Shown here one piece after another: positions 36,812 through 44,767 of a stretch of DNA of 64,000 bases. The translations under genes were made by a program, and so were the position numbers. This DNA comes from Nostoc sp. 'Peltigera membranacea cyanobiont' N6. GTDB lineage: Bacteria; Cyanobacteriota; Cyanobacteriia; Cyanobacteriales; Nostocaceae. The stretch is taken from NCBI RefSeq assembly GCF_002949735.1, contig NZ_CP026681.1, forward strand, positions 5,238,001 to 5,302,000, read 5' to 3'. The notes beneath the pieces were generated by a model. It was not told where the DNA came from, made no database searches, and worked only from the letters and a program-made list of their open reading frames with translations. Within the stretch, counting starts at the first letter, position 1; the number at the start of each line of letters is the position of its first letter.

Positions 36812-38479
36812 GTGAATAGTCAACGCTCATTTATCGGTTTTATCGTCGCAGGTGCGATCGCATTGCTAATTGCGATCGCAGGCATTTACTGGTTTTTCGC
36901 CAAAAGTCCGGCTAACCTGATTGCTTCTACCTCCCAGCCTGGTGCAGCCATATTCGTGTCGAAACTATCTCCTGCAATGGTTTCATTGCTGGCCAATCCC
37001 GATCGGTTACAGGCGTTGGATCGTGAAGAGGAACTATCTAAACTCAAAACCAGTTTATTCGCCAAGAGTGGCATAGATTATAAACAAGACGTTCAACCCT
37101 GGTTAGGGAATGAAATTACATTAGCGATCGCCACCTTAGATATCGATCGGGACTCAGAAAATGGACAGCAGCCAGGGTATCTGTTAGCACTAGCAACCAA
37201 GCAACCAGAGAAAAGCCGCGAATTTCTCGAATTGTTGTTTTCCAAACGGGCGTTAGCTGGCGCAACCTTAGCTGTTGAACAATACAAAGGCGTAAAGCTG
37301 ATTTCTGATAATCAACCAAAAGAGGATTTGCTTGCAGGTGCGGTTGTTGGTGAAGGCTTTGTGTTGTTTGCTAACGATCCGAAAGTGTTGCGAGATGCGA
37401 TCAATAACGTCCAAGCACCCGATCTAAACTTGACTAGCTCCCCCGAATACCAAAAAGCTACCAAAGAACTACCTAAAGGGGGTTTAGCTGTCGCGTTCTT
37501 GAATCTTCCCGTTGTGGCAAAATGGCAAGGCTTAGAACTACCAGAACAACTTTATAACAGCCAAATTATTTCTCTGGCGTTGAATCCCAAAGGATTGCTA
37601 GCAGAAACCACCTTTTTGACTTCATCGGAAATTCTTTCTCCATCCTCGCCACTATCTAAACCTGTGGGAGCATTGCAGTATGTTCCAGCATCCGCAGGTT
37701 TGGCAATTTCCGGCTCAAATTTGAGTAATTTGGGTAACAGTGATTTAGCTAAACTTTGGAGACAAGCAACAGCTACTGTATATGGTTCTGGGGAAGATGT
37801 TGTTTCTCGGTTAGCAAAACCTTTGGTAGATGTTCAAAAACGCTGGGGGATAAACTTACCAGAGGATATTTTTAGCTGGGTACAAGGAGAATATGCCGTA
37901 GCATTGTTACCTGAGAAAGAGCAAGCAACACCTCATTGGGTTTTTGTAGTAGAAAAATCTGAGACTGTAGAACAAGGCGTTGCTCGATTAGATGCGATCG
38001 CATCATCCAATGGACTGAGCATTAATACCCTGACTATAGACAAGCAAGATAAGCAAAAAATCTCTGCTTGGACAGAGTTAACTACGGCGACTAAAAAAAG
38101 TGATGTTAAAGAGGGAGCATCTTTCACTATTGAAACAAAAGTGCGGGGATTGCATACAGCTTTAGGAAATTACGAAATTTTCACCTCTGACTTAGAAACT
38201 ATGGATGAAATTCTTACAACTAAGGATAATAATTCCTTAATTGACAATCCTAATTTCAAAGATAGTATTGCTGCGATTCCTTTACCAAACCAAGGCTATA
38301 TATATCTTGACTGGACAAAGAGCCAGAATTTGTTAGAGCGCCAAGTACCGATTCTCAAACTAGCGGAAGTTTTAGGTAAACCGTTTTTTGATAACTTGCG
38401 ATCGCTCACAGTCAGCAGTTATGGAACTGACACGCGATCGCTCAAAGGTGGCGTTTTCTTCCAACTCAATAATTCCTGA
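36812..38479 (+). CDS. DUF3352 family protein
   Basis: A 555-aa protein of the DUF3352 family, conserved in cyanobacteria and without a known function. It has one N-terminal membrane anchor (IGFIVAGAIALLIAIAGIYWFF) and a large extracytoplasmic region with repeated modules (residues about 45-300 and 300-550). FVSKLSPAMVSLLANPDRL and WLGNEITLAIATLDID are recognisable blocks. The start is GTG 36812. A strong hairpin terminator follows the stop by 22 bp, so it is a single-gene transcript. Two HIP1 octamers fall near the start codon (36855-36881). Confidence 0.82.
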   Translation: MNSQRSFIGFIVAGAIALLIAIAGIYWFFAKSPANLIASTSQPGAAIFVSKLSPAMVSLLANPDRLQALDREEELSKLKTSLFAKSGIDYKQDVQPWLGNEITLAIATLDIDRDSENGQQPGYLLALATKQPEKSREFLELLFSKRALAGATLAVEQYKGVKLISDNQPKEDLLAGAVVGEGFVLFANDPKVLRDAINNVQAPDLNLTSSPEYQKATKELPKGGLAVAFLNLPVVAKWQGLELPEQLYNSQIISLALNPKGLLAETTFLTSSEILSPSSPLSKPVGALQYVPASAGLAISGSNLSNLGNSDLAKLWRQATATVYGSGEDVVSRLAKPLVDVQKRWGINLPEDIFSWVQGEYAVALLPEKEQATPHWVFVVEKSETVEQGVARLDAIASSNGLSINTLTIDKQDKQKISAWTELTTATKKSDVKEGASFTIETKVRGLHTALGNYEIFTSDLETMDEILTTKDNNSLIDNPNFKDSIAAIPLPNQGYIYLDWTKSQNLLERQVPILKLAEVLGKPFFDNLRSLTVSSYGTDTRSLKGGVFFQLNNS

Positions 38480-38500
38480 GATTTTGATAAAAGCTCAAGT

Positions 38501-38531
38501 GCAGAAAGTTAAATAATTTTTAACTTTCTGC
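38501..38531 (+). terminator. Terminator after the DUF3352 gene
   Basis: A perfect 13-bp stem, gcagaaagttaaa with its complement, and a 5-nt loop, followed by actttctta. The stem is AU-rich and the T-run weak, so strength is uncertain. Confidence 0.5.
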
Positions 38532-38912
38532 ACTTTCTTAAATCATGATATTTATTTAGAGTTCCTATAGTGTTTACTATTTGTAATTTCTGGATAATTA
38601 CTGGCTGCTAACCTAAGATTGTCTATCAAGTTGCGATAAATAGTATTATTTGAAATTTCATTAACAGCCTTGTAGTCTAGCTTTTGAATTTCATTATCCA
38701 AAATCTAAAATCCAAAATTGGTATAAATCATTAGTTTGGGAATTGTAGCTGCTGTTTATATCAAGAGAGAGCCTAGCAATTAGCTGCTTGTTTTAATAAA
38801 CCTTCATTGTGGCACATTTTAATGTGGCACAACCAACTGAAATTTCACTGGAATTTTTTCATTAGAATATGTATATATCATTACTAATTTAACAGCCTGT
38901 TGGAGGGCTACT
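38532..38912. other. Gap with a possible minus-strand coding remnant
   Basis: On the minus strand 38552-38697 reads as about 48 codons of ordinary-looking protein (AVNEISNNTIYRNLIDNLRL, then NSKHYRNSK and a stop) with no start codon. It may be the tail of a deleted gene. Aaaatccaaaa-type repeats and a good Shine-Dalgarno (ggagg) before 38913 make up the rest. Confidence 0.3.
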
Positions 38913-39404
38913 ATGAAATACTGTCGCCCCCGACTTCAGTTTACCGGCGGCTGGTTGTTGGCTATACTTGCCACCATCACAGCTACCCCTGTAATAGCAG
39001 AGACAGCGAATTTTGGTAGTTTCAACTTATCAACAAACTTTAATCCAGCCCAAGGAATAGTACAGGGGTTTACAGGTGGTTCTTACTCATTGTCTGCCAT
39101 CAGTAACCGCGATCGCGATCAAAAAGCATGTATAGGCTTTGCCGATCCCAATCCAGATCACATTATGGTTTTGGAAAAAGACTTTTCCCAACTGACAATA
39201 CAAGTAGATAGCGGGGGAAGCGACACCACTTTAACGATCCAAGGCCCAGATCAAACTACGATTCGTTGCGGCGATGACACTGGTAAAAGCAAAGATGCTA
39301 GCGTTAGCGATCGCAACTGGAAAAGTGGCACTTATCGAATTTGGGTAGGTACATTTAATCCTGGGGTCAAGCGCGATTACACTCTGAGAGTAGAGCAGCA
39401 GTAA
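38913..39404 (+). CDS. Exported protein of unknown function
   Basis: A 163-aa protein with a Sec signal peptide (GWLLAILATITATPVIAETA, cleavage after IAE or VIA). The mature part is beta-rich: FTGGSYSLSAISNRDRD, ACIGFADPNPDHIMVL, a strand-rich core with TLTIQGPDQTTIRCGDD, and GTYRIWVGTFNPGVKRDYTL. The last motif resembles the end of pre-peptidase C-terminal (PPC-like) beta-sandwich domains. Two cysteines could form a disulphide. A Shine-Dalgarno (ggagg) precedes the ATG. It is probably periplasmic; no partner is evident. Confidence 0.7.
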   Translation: MKYCRPRLQFTGGWLLAILATITATPVIAETANFGSFNLSTNFNPAQGIVQGFTGGSYSLSAISNRDRDQKACIGFADPNPDHIMVLEKDFSQLTIQVDSGGSDTTLTIQGPDQTTIRCGDDTGKSKDASVSDRNWKSGTYRIWVGTFNPGVKRDYTLRVEQQ

Positions 39405-39557
39405 TGGGGAGAGACGCGATTAATCGCGTCTGTACAAGAGTTAGGAGTTAAGTGATTAATAACTAATGCCCAATTCCCCATTCCCAATTTTTACGTGCAA
39501 CACCTGAGAGGATAATATGGGAGAGTAGCTTGTTGTGCTTTCCGAGGGTGCTATCTC

Positions 39558-40322
39558 GTGCTATCTATACTGCGTGCTGACTTTCGTATCATATTTGAAC
39601 GTGACCCAGCTGCCCGTAACTGGTTGGAAGTTTTATTTTGTTACCCTGGTTTGCAAGCCCTGCTATTCCATAGGCTGGCTCACTGGCTGTATACTGTTGG
39701 TCTTCCCTTTATTCCCCGCCTGATTTCTCACGTGGCTAGGTTTTTGACTGGAATTGAAATCCACCCTGGTGCAGCAATTGGGCAAAGCGTGTTTATTGAC
39801 CACGGTATGGGTGTAGTAATTGGTGAAACTGCGATCGTGGGAGACTATGCCCTAATTTATCAAGGTGTCACCCTTGGAGGTACTGGTAAAGAATGTGGTA
39901 AGCGCCATCCAACTGTGGGTGAAAACGTCGTAGTCGGCGCTGGAGCAAAGGTACTGGGCAATATCCAAATTGGTAATAATGTCCGTATTGGCGCTGGATC
40001 TGTTGTTCTCAGGGATGTCCCTTCAGACTGTACTGTGGTAGGGGTGCCTGGGCGCATCATGTATCGTTCTGGAGTTCGGGTTTCACCTCTTGAACACAAT
40101 AACTTACCAGATTCAGAAGCTCAAGTAATTCGTGCTTTAGTAGACCGAATTGAGGCGTTGGAAGAACAAATACAAACTCTTCAGCGCACCAATTATTCAG
40201 AAAAAACTCCTGTTTTAGTGGGTTGTTTAGCCACCAAAGAAGATGAGCCAACCCACGATACTCGCTGGTGCAACCTCAAAGATAAGACCATCCAGCAATT
40301 TCTAGATGGTGCTGGCATTTAG
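39558..40322 (+). CDS. cysE: Serine O-acetyltransferase
   Basis: Catalyses acetyl-CoA plus L-serine to O-acetylserine, the first step of cysteine synthesis. It has a short N-terminal helical domain (FERDPAARNWLEVLFCYPGL), then the left-handed beta-helix of hexapeptide repeats from about residue 65. The catalytic region is VFIDHGMGVVIGETAIVGD, and GVTLGGTGKECGKRHPTVG is the family signature. The C-terminal extension includes a coiled coil (VDRIEALEEQIQTLQ), as in other cyanobacterial CysE proteins; its GTG start is at 39558. It is convergent with the flavoprotein gene. Confidence 0.93.
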   Translation: MLSILRADFRIIFERDPAARNWLEVLFCYPGLQALLFHRLAHWLYTVGLPFIPRLISHVARFLTGIEIHPGAAIGQSVFIDHGMGVVIGETAIVGDYALIYQGVTLGGTGKECGKRHPTVGENVVVGAGAKVLGNIQIGNNVRIGAGSVVLRDVPSDCTVVGVPGRIMYRSGVRVSPLEHNNLPDSEAQVIRALVDRIEALEEQIQTLQRTNYSEKTPVLVGCLATKEDEPTHDTRWCNLKDKTIQQFLDGAGI

Positions 40323-40327
40323 TTAAA

Positions 40328-40364
40328 AGTCAAGGGTTAAGGGTCAATCTTTTGACTCTTGACT
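40328..40364. terminator. Weak hairpin between convergent cysE and flavoprotein genes
   Basis: AGTCAAG (40328-40334) pairs with CTTGACT (40358-40364), with further partial pairing inside. There is no strong T-run. It may be a bidirectional terminator or a dispersed repeat. Confidence 0.35.
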
Positions 40365-40367
40365 AAA

Positions 40368-40964
40368 TCACGGATTAATCGCTTCGCTAGTCCACTGTTG
40401 CTGGTTATTATGCTGGTCATTACGACAGTAAAGCCATCGATTTTGTGGTTCGCCGCGTAATTCTAAATGGTCTACTTGCACTGGTTCAAGTAGCAGTAGA
40501 CAAAAATTAGGTACTGGCTCAATAGGATCGGGTGGTGATGGCTCAAAGGCCCCTGCTTCTTTGATTCTGGGTTTACCAGGATGGGGCCAAGCAAATTGTA
40601 AACGTGCAGCATCACTCAGTTCTTGCCAGATTGCGGTTCGGGCTGGGTGTAAATCCTGGTGAGAATCATCACTGCTGACTAGGGTCAAATCGCCATTGAT
40701 GCGGAATTGTTCTCGTGTATTGGGGAAGTACCAGCAAACTTCTGCCCAAGGTTGTTGCTGTATCTGGTCGGCTTTAGCGCTACGGATATCGGTGATAAAT
40801 CTTAGCTGGTTTGTATCTTCTAGGAAGCCGCGAAAGACTAGGGTACGATTAGCGGGGCGACCGTTTGGCTGCACCGTTGCTAGTTGCAGGTAACGGGCAT
40901 AAACAAGGCTGCGGTTCCGATGGAGTGCATGAGCGATCGCACTTCGCCAAGGAGCAAGAGACAT
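40368..40964 (-). CDS. PPOX-class FMN-dependent flavoprotein (alr4036 type)
   Basis: A 198-aa protein of the pyridoxamine-phosphate-oxidase-like split-barrel fold. It belongs to the cyanobacterial subgroup named after alr4036/Npun_F5749. FMN-binding features are LATVQPNGRPANRTLVFRGF, RFITDIRSAKADQI and AEVCWYFPNTREQFRINGD. The canonical pyridoxamine oxidase C-terminus is replaced by a short segment (HLELRGEPQNRWLYCRND), so its substrate is unknown. No signal peptide. It is monocistronic and divergent from the ATPase-TPR pair. Confidence 0.87.
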   Translation of the reverse strand: MSLAPWRSAIAHALHRNRSLVYARYLQLATVQPNGRPANRTLVFRGFLEDTNQLRFITDIRSAKADQIQQQPWAEVCWYFPNTREQFRINGDLTLVSSDDSHQDLHPARTAIWQELSDAARLQFAWPHPGKPRIKEAGAFEPSPPDPIEPVPNFCLLLLEPVQVDHLELRGEPQNRWLYCRNDQHNNQQQWTSEAINP

Positions 40965-41132
40965 TATACAATTCTGTTGGTAATCTAACGCTAGGTATTT
41001 CTGAACATACTACCACTTCAATAATCTTGGTTGAGCGCCAGTGATTCCTAAAAGTTCTCTAACGCCAAGAAGCTTTAAGATTCCGGTGCTGTAAAATATG
41101 TATATATAAATTCTTCATATAAATAACACCTG

Positions 41133-42485
41133 ATGAGTTCCTTACCCCCTAATCGTGCTAATACCCTCAAAGCTGCTTTTCGTGTTTGTGATGTAGCTCC
41201 TTTAGTGAGTAATAAAGACATTGAACGTTATTATGTTAACTTATCAAAAGTTCGCAAGACAGAAGCAATTAATTCTATTAAAAAACGCTTAGATTTTCTG
41301 GAACCCGCAGAATTTTGCAGTCTTCTATTTACTGGACATCGGGGATGCGGTAAAAGTACAGAATTAAGGAAGATTCAGCAAGAATGGGAATCTCAATATA
41401 AAGTTATTTATATAGAAGCCGACGCTGAACTAGATATATTAGACGCAGAATACACAGATTTATATTTGGTAATTATTAAAAAAGTTGCTGATGTCCTATA
41501 CACATCGGAATTAAATTTTGATGCAAAACTTTTAACTAATTTTGAGTCTTGGTTTAAAGAAATTACTCAAGAAACTGAACAAACAGTTGAAAGGTCAGCA
41601 AGTATCGGCGCTGAGGCAGAAGCAGGAATAAAAATTCCCTTTCTTTCAAAGCTATTGGGTAAAATACAGGCTCAAATTAAAGGCGCTGACAAACAAAGAA
41701 AAACGGTTCGTCAGAATTTACAAAAAGATATTGGTCGTTTACAAGCAGATATAAATTTGTTATTAGGCGATGCTTTTGTCAAGCTTAAATCAAAATACCC
41801 GGAATATGAAAAAGGATTTTTAATTATTTTCGATAACTTAGACAGAGTACCTCCAAATGTAGCTAAACATTTATTTTGTGATTACGCATTTCAATTACAA
41901 AGTCTACATTGTACGATTATCTATACAGCACCAATTTCTATTGTCTATTCTGAAAATAACTTGAGTAATTCTTTCGACACTCCCAATATTGTGCCGATGG
42001 TCAACATATATGAGTTTGAACAAGACAAAACCGATCTAGATCATAATGACGATGGTCTAACAGCAATTACGAGTTTAATTGAACAAAGAGTTGAAGTAGA
42101 TGCAGTGTTTGAATCGCGTCAACTATTGGTAGATTTAGCGAAAGCAAGCGGTGGTCACATCCGCCAATTGATGCAAATAGCATCACAAGCATTTCTTACA
42201 GCCGCAACTCGCGATCGCGAAAAAGTTACTGCCGATGATATCATTTATGCAATTAAGCAAGAACAGTTTAATTTTGAGCGGAGTATATCAACAGAATACT
42301 ATTCGGCGTTGGCTGCGGTATGTGTAAATAAGGATGTTTCTAAAGATGAAATCGGCAGGTTAATGCTGTTCAGTCTTTGGGTTTTTGAGTACAACGGCAA
42401 AAATCGCTGGAATTATGTTAATCCAGTTGTGAGGCAAATCCATGCTTTCCAAGAAGCACTCAAATCAGCTAAAAGTAACCCATAA
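41133..42485 (+). CDS. P-loop ATPase of an ATPase-TPR gene pair
   Basis: A 450-aa soluble ATPase. The P-loop is FTGHRGCGKSTELRKI (residues 68-76 core). Walker B and sensor region is FLIIFDNLDRVPPNV (about 228-242). A winged-helix-like C-terminal segment follows ADDIIYAIKQEQ. Between the P-loop and Walker B is a long charged insertion with GADKQRKTVRQNLQKD, as in KAP/STAND-like NTPases. There is no effector domain of its own. The stop overlaps the start of the TPR gene by 44 bp, indicating translational coupling and a shared complex. Such split ATPase-TPR modules are seen in bacterial signalling and anti-phage systems, but that role is inferred. Confidence 0.8.
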   Translation: MSSLPPNRANTLKAAFRVCDVAPLVSNKDIERYYVNLSKVRKTEAINSIKKRLDFLEPAEFCSLLFTGHRGCGKSTELRKIQQEWESQYKVIYIEADAELDILDAEYTDLYLVIIKKVADVLYTSELNFDAKLLTNFESWFKEITQETEQTVERSASIGAEAEAGIKIPFLSKLLGKIQAQIKGADKQRKTVRQNLQKDIGRLQADINLLLGDAFVKLKSKYPEYEKGFLIIFDNLDRVPPNVAKHLFCDYAFQLQSLHCTIIYTAPISIVYSENNLSNSFDTPNIVPMVNIYEFEQDKTDLDHNDDGLTAITSLIEQRVEVDAVFESRQLLVDLAKASGGHIRQLMQIASQAFLTAATRDREKVTADDIIYAIKQEQFNFERSISTEYYSALAAVCVNKDVSKDEIGRLMLFSLWVFEYNGKNRWNYVNPVVRQIHAFQEALKSAKSNP

Positions 42486-44124
42486 TTTAAATTTAGAAAA
42501 AGAAACTTTTTTGCAAATAAATCAGCAGTCATTAGCGGAACTGTTAACCTTTATTGACTTTGCTGACACTCAGTTAACGATTGGGTTCGTTGCTGTTAAT
42601 TTTGCTGAAGATAGAAATACTTTAATTGAAATCCTTGACAACCATCCTCGATGTCTTGATATTCAATTTGAAATTCTCAATTTTGCTGCTCCTAATTTGC
42701 GTTTTTTAAGGGATGAGATTATTCGTGATTTAAAAGAAATTCATTTAGATGCGGATAAAAAACTAGTATTAATTGTTATCGGTTTAGAAAAGTCTATTGG
42801 TTTATCTGGAGAATATCCGCCTGTACTCCAAGACTTGAACTTTGTCCGAGACGCTTTTACTAATAGTGTTCCTCACCCTATACTGATATTTTTGCCAGAT
42901 CATGCCCTAATGCGTTTGGCAAAATATGCCCCAGATTTTTGGGCATGGAGAAAAGGAGTATTTTATTTTCAAACAGTTCAGTCTACTCAAGACTTGGCTA
43001 TTGAAAAAACTATTGAGTCTGAGAGAATATTAGGAAGTTTAGATTTAGCAGAAAGGCAAGAGCGGATTGATTTACTTGAGCGCTTGCTAATGGAAGAATC
43101 AACAGATATACGCACCCGCATTACTATTTTGCAGGAATTAGGGGCAGCTTATAGGAGTATTGCTGAGGCAGAAAAATCAGAATATTTTTTGCTAAAAGCT
43201 TTGAAGTTAACTGAAGAAGATGAAAATTTAGCAGGAATTAAAGCCAGCGTTCTCCACGAACTGGGTGACACATATCATGATTTGGGAGAATGGGATAAAG
43301 CGATCGCACTTTTCAATCAGTCTTTGGAAATAACTGAACACATTGATGATGTCCAAGGCAAAGCGGTGACGTTGTACGAACTCGCAGGTATCTACGCCAA
43401 CAAAGGCGATGTGGATAAAGCGATCGCACTCTACAATCAGTCTTTGGAAATAACTGAACGCATTGGTGATGTCCACAGCAAAGCAGCGACGTTGCACGAC
43501 CTAGCAGGTATCTACGCCGACAAAGGGGATGTGGATAAAGCGATCGCACTCTACAATCAGTCTTTGGAAATAAATGAACGCATTGGAAATTTCCAAACCA
43601 AAGCGGCGATATTGAGCAATCTGGGAATTCTTTACGCCAATAAAGGGGAAGTGGATGAAGCGATCGCACTCTACAATCAGTCTTTGGAAATAACACAACG
43701 CATTGGAAATGTCCAAGGCAAAGCAGCGACGTTGAGCAATCTGGGAATTCTTTACGCCAACAAAGGGGAAGTGGATGAAGCGATCGCACTCTACAATCAG
43801 TCTTTGGAAATAAAAGAACGCATTGGAGATGTCCAAGGCAAAGCGGCGACGTTGCACAATCTAGCAGGTATCTACGCCAACAAAGGGGAAGTGGATGAAG
43901 CGATCGCACTTTTCAATCTGTCTTTGGAAATAAATGAACGCATTGGTAATGTCCAAGGTAAAGCAAATACTCTGAGGTGGTTAGGACATTTAGCAGAACA
44001 GCAGGGTGAATACACTAAAGCGATCTCCTATTTGCAACCAGCTTTAGAGATTTTGCAACGATTGAAGTCACCAGATGCTGAAAGTGTAAGTGCAAGTCTT
44101 GATAGGATAATTCGTAATTCGTAA
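42442..44124 (+). CDS. TPR protein with degenerate NTPase-like N-terminal domain
   Basis: A 560-aa protein. Residues about 15-185 form an alpha/beta domain (LTIGFVAVNFAEDRNTLIEI, KKLVLIVIGLEKSIG, HPILIFLPDHALMRLAKYAP) that looks like a P-loop-type fold lacking Walker A. From about 230, TPRs follow. Six are 40-residue units (DKAIALYNQSLEITERIGDV, then AGIYANKGDV) and are almost identical at DNA level with an exact 120-bp period, each carrying gcgatcgc. The start overlaps the ATPase gene by 44 bp. The N-terminal domain may recognise the partner ATPase and the TPRs a ligand; both are inference. Confidence 0.8.
   Translation: MLSKKHSNQLKVTHNLNLEKETFLQINQQSLAELLTFIDFADTQLTIGFVAVNFAEDRNTLIEILDNHPRCLDIQFEILNFAAPNLRFLRDEIIRDLKEIHLDADKKLVLIVIGLEKSIGLSGEYPPVLQDLNFVRDAFTNSVPHPILIFLPDHALMRLAKYAPDFWAWRKGVFYFQTVQSTQDLAIEKTIESERILGSLDLAERQERIDLLERLLMEESTDIRTRITILQELGAAYRSIAEAEKSEYFLLKALKLTEEDENLAGIKASVLHELGDTYHDLGEWDKAIALFNQSLEITEHIDDVQGKAVTLYELAGIYANKGDVDKAIALYNQSLEITERIGDVHSKAATLHDLAGIYADKGDVDKAIALYNQSLEINERIGNFQTKAAILSNLGILYANKGEVDEAIALYNQSLEITQRIGNVQGKAATLSNLGILYANKGEVDEAIALYNQSLEIKERIGDVQGKAATLHNLAGIYANKGEVDEAIALFNLSLEINERIGNVQGKANTLRWLGHLAEQQGEYTKAISYLQPALEILQRLKSPDAESVSASLDRIIRNS
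43281..43980 (+). repeat. 120-bp tandem repeats within the TPR gene
   Basis: The octamer gcgatcgc with the flanking caatcagtctttggaaata recurs at 43301, 43421, 43541, 43661, 43781 and 43901, exactly 120 bp apart. The units differ by only a few bases, more alike than protein selection alone requires. This points to recent duplication or gene conversion. Confidence 0.9.
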
Positions 44125-44150
44125 TTCGTAATTCGTAATTCGTAATTACT
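44104..44150. repeat. TAATTCG heptamer repeat
   Basis: Five head-to-tail copies of a 7-bp unit (gtaattc) immediately after the TPR gene stop. Shorter runs of the same unit occur at 3741-3762 after adhC and at 44752-44765. Confidence 0.85.
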
Positions 44151-44253
44151 GAAAGATTTTTGTCTCACGCAGAGGCGCACAGAAGAATACAAAAGTGTAA
44201 TTTAAGTAAATGGAAACTGCTGTAATGAGTCTTTGATACTCGCCGACGAGTGT

Positions 44254-44421
44254 TTGAACTTCATTCGTGAACCTCAGAGCTTCGTTAATGAACCTTTGAG
44301 CTTCATTCGTGAACCTTGGAGCTTCGTTAATGAACCTTTGAGCTTCGTTCGTGAACCTCGGAGCTTCGCTCGTGAACCTTTGAGCTTCGTTAATGAAGCT
44401 CAAAGGTTCATTAATGAACTT
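44254..44421. repeat. 21-bp tandem array open on both strands
   Basis: Seven direct 21-bp units such as ttgagcttcattcgtgaac, with alternating ttcgtgaacct and ttaatgaacct types (a 42-bp higher-order period), plus a terminal inverted unit at about 44397-44421. Both strands read as heptapeptide repeats: LSFVNEP-like on plus, RFINEAP-like on minus. No ribosome binding site or domain supports either as a gene. Confidence 0.85.
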
Positions 44422-44465
44422 TGACAGCTATTTAGGTGAGAGAATCAGGATCTACACCAAGCGGT

Positions 44466-44740
44466 AAGTAGGTAGGCGTAATAAAATATAAGATCAAACC
44501 TCACCCTCAATCCCTCTCCTTAGTAAGGCTACGGTGTACACACTGTACAGGAGATCCCCCTAAATCCCCCTTAAAAAGGGGGACTTTAAGAGGCTTTTGC
44601 CCCCCTTTTTAAGGGGGGTTGGGGGGATCAAAAGCTTATGAGGCAACTCTAGAAGACTTGTGTGTACACCGTAGCCTTAGTAAGGAGAGGGAAGCCGGAG
44701 GCAGGGTGAGGTTTTATATTTAATTTGACGCACTTACTTA
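44466..44740. mobile_element. Triply nested repeat element
   Basis: The outer element (aagtaggtaggcgtaata at the left, its near-complement ending cacttacttag at the right) matches the uninterrupted copy at 8767-8886. It is interrupted by a 146-bp element at 44529-44674 with perfect ends ctacggtgtacacac. That insert is flanked by an 11-bp direct repeat ccttagtaagg (44518-44528, 44675-44685). It holds the gatccccctaaatccccc core at 44553-44629. Non-coding throughout. Confidence 0.8.
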
Positions 44741-44767
44741 GACTCTTTAGTAATTCGTAATTCATAT

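Noticed and set aside
43228..43909. Long minus-strand open frames opposite the TPR repeats
   Set aside because: They arise because the 120-bp repeats lack stops in the antisense frames. Their translations are Cys/Arg-rich and match no family.
13009..44421. Tandem arrays as CRISPR
   Set aside because: Units are contiguous with no unique spacers, and no cas genes are present.
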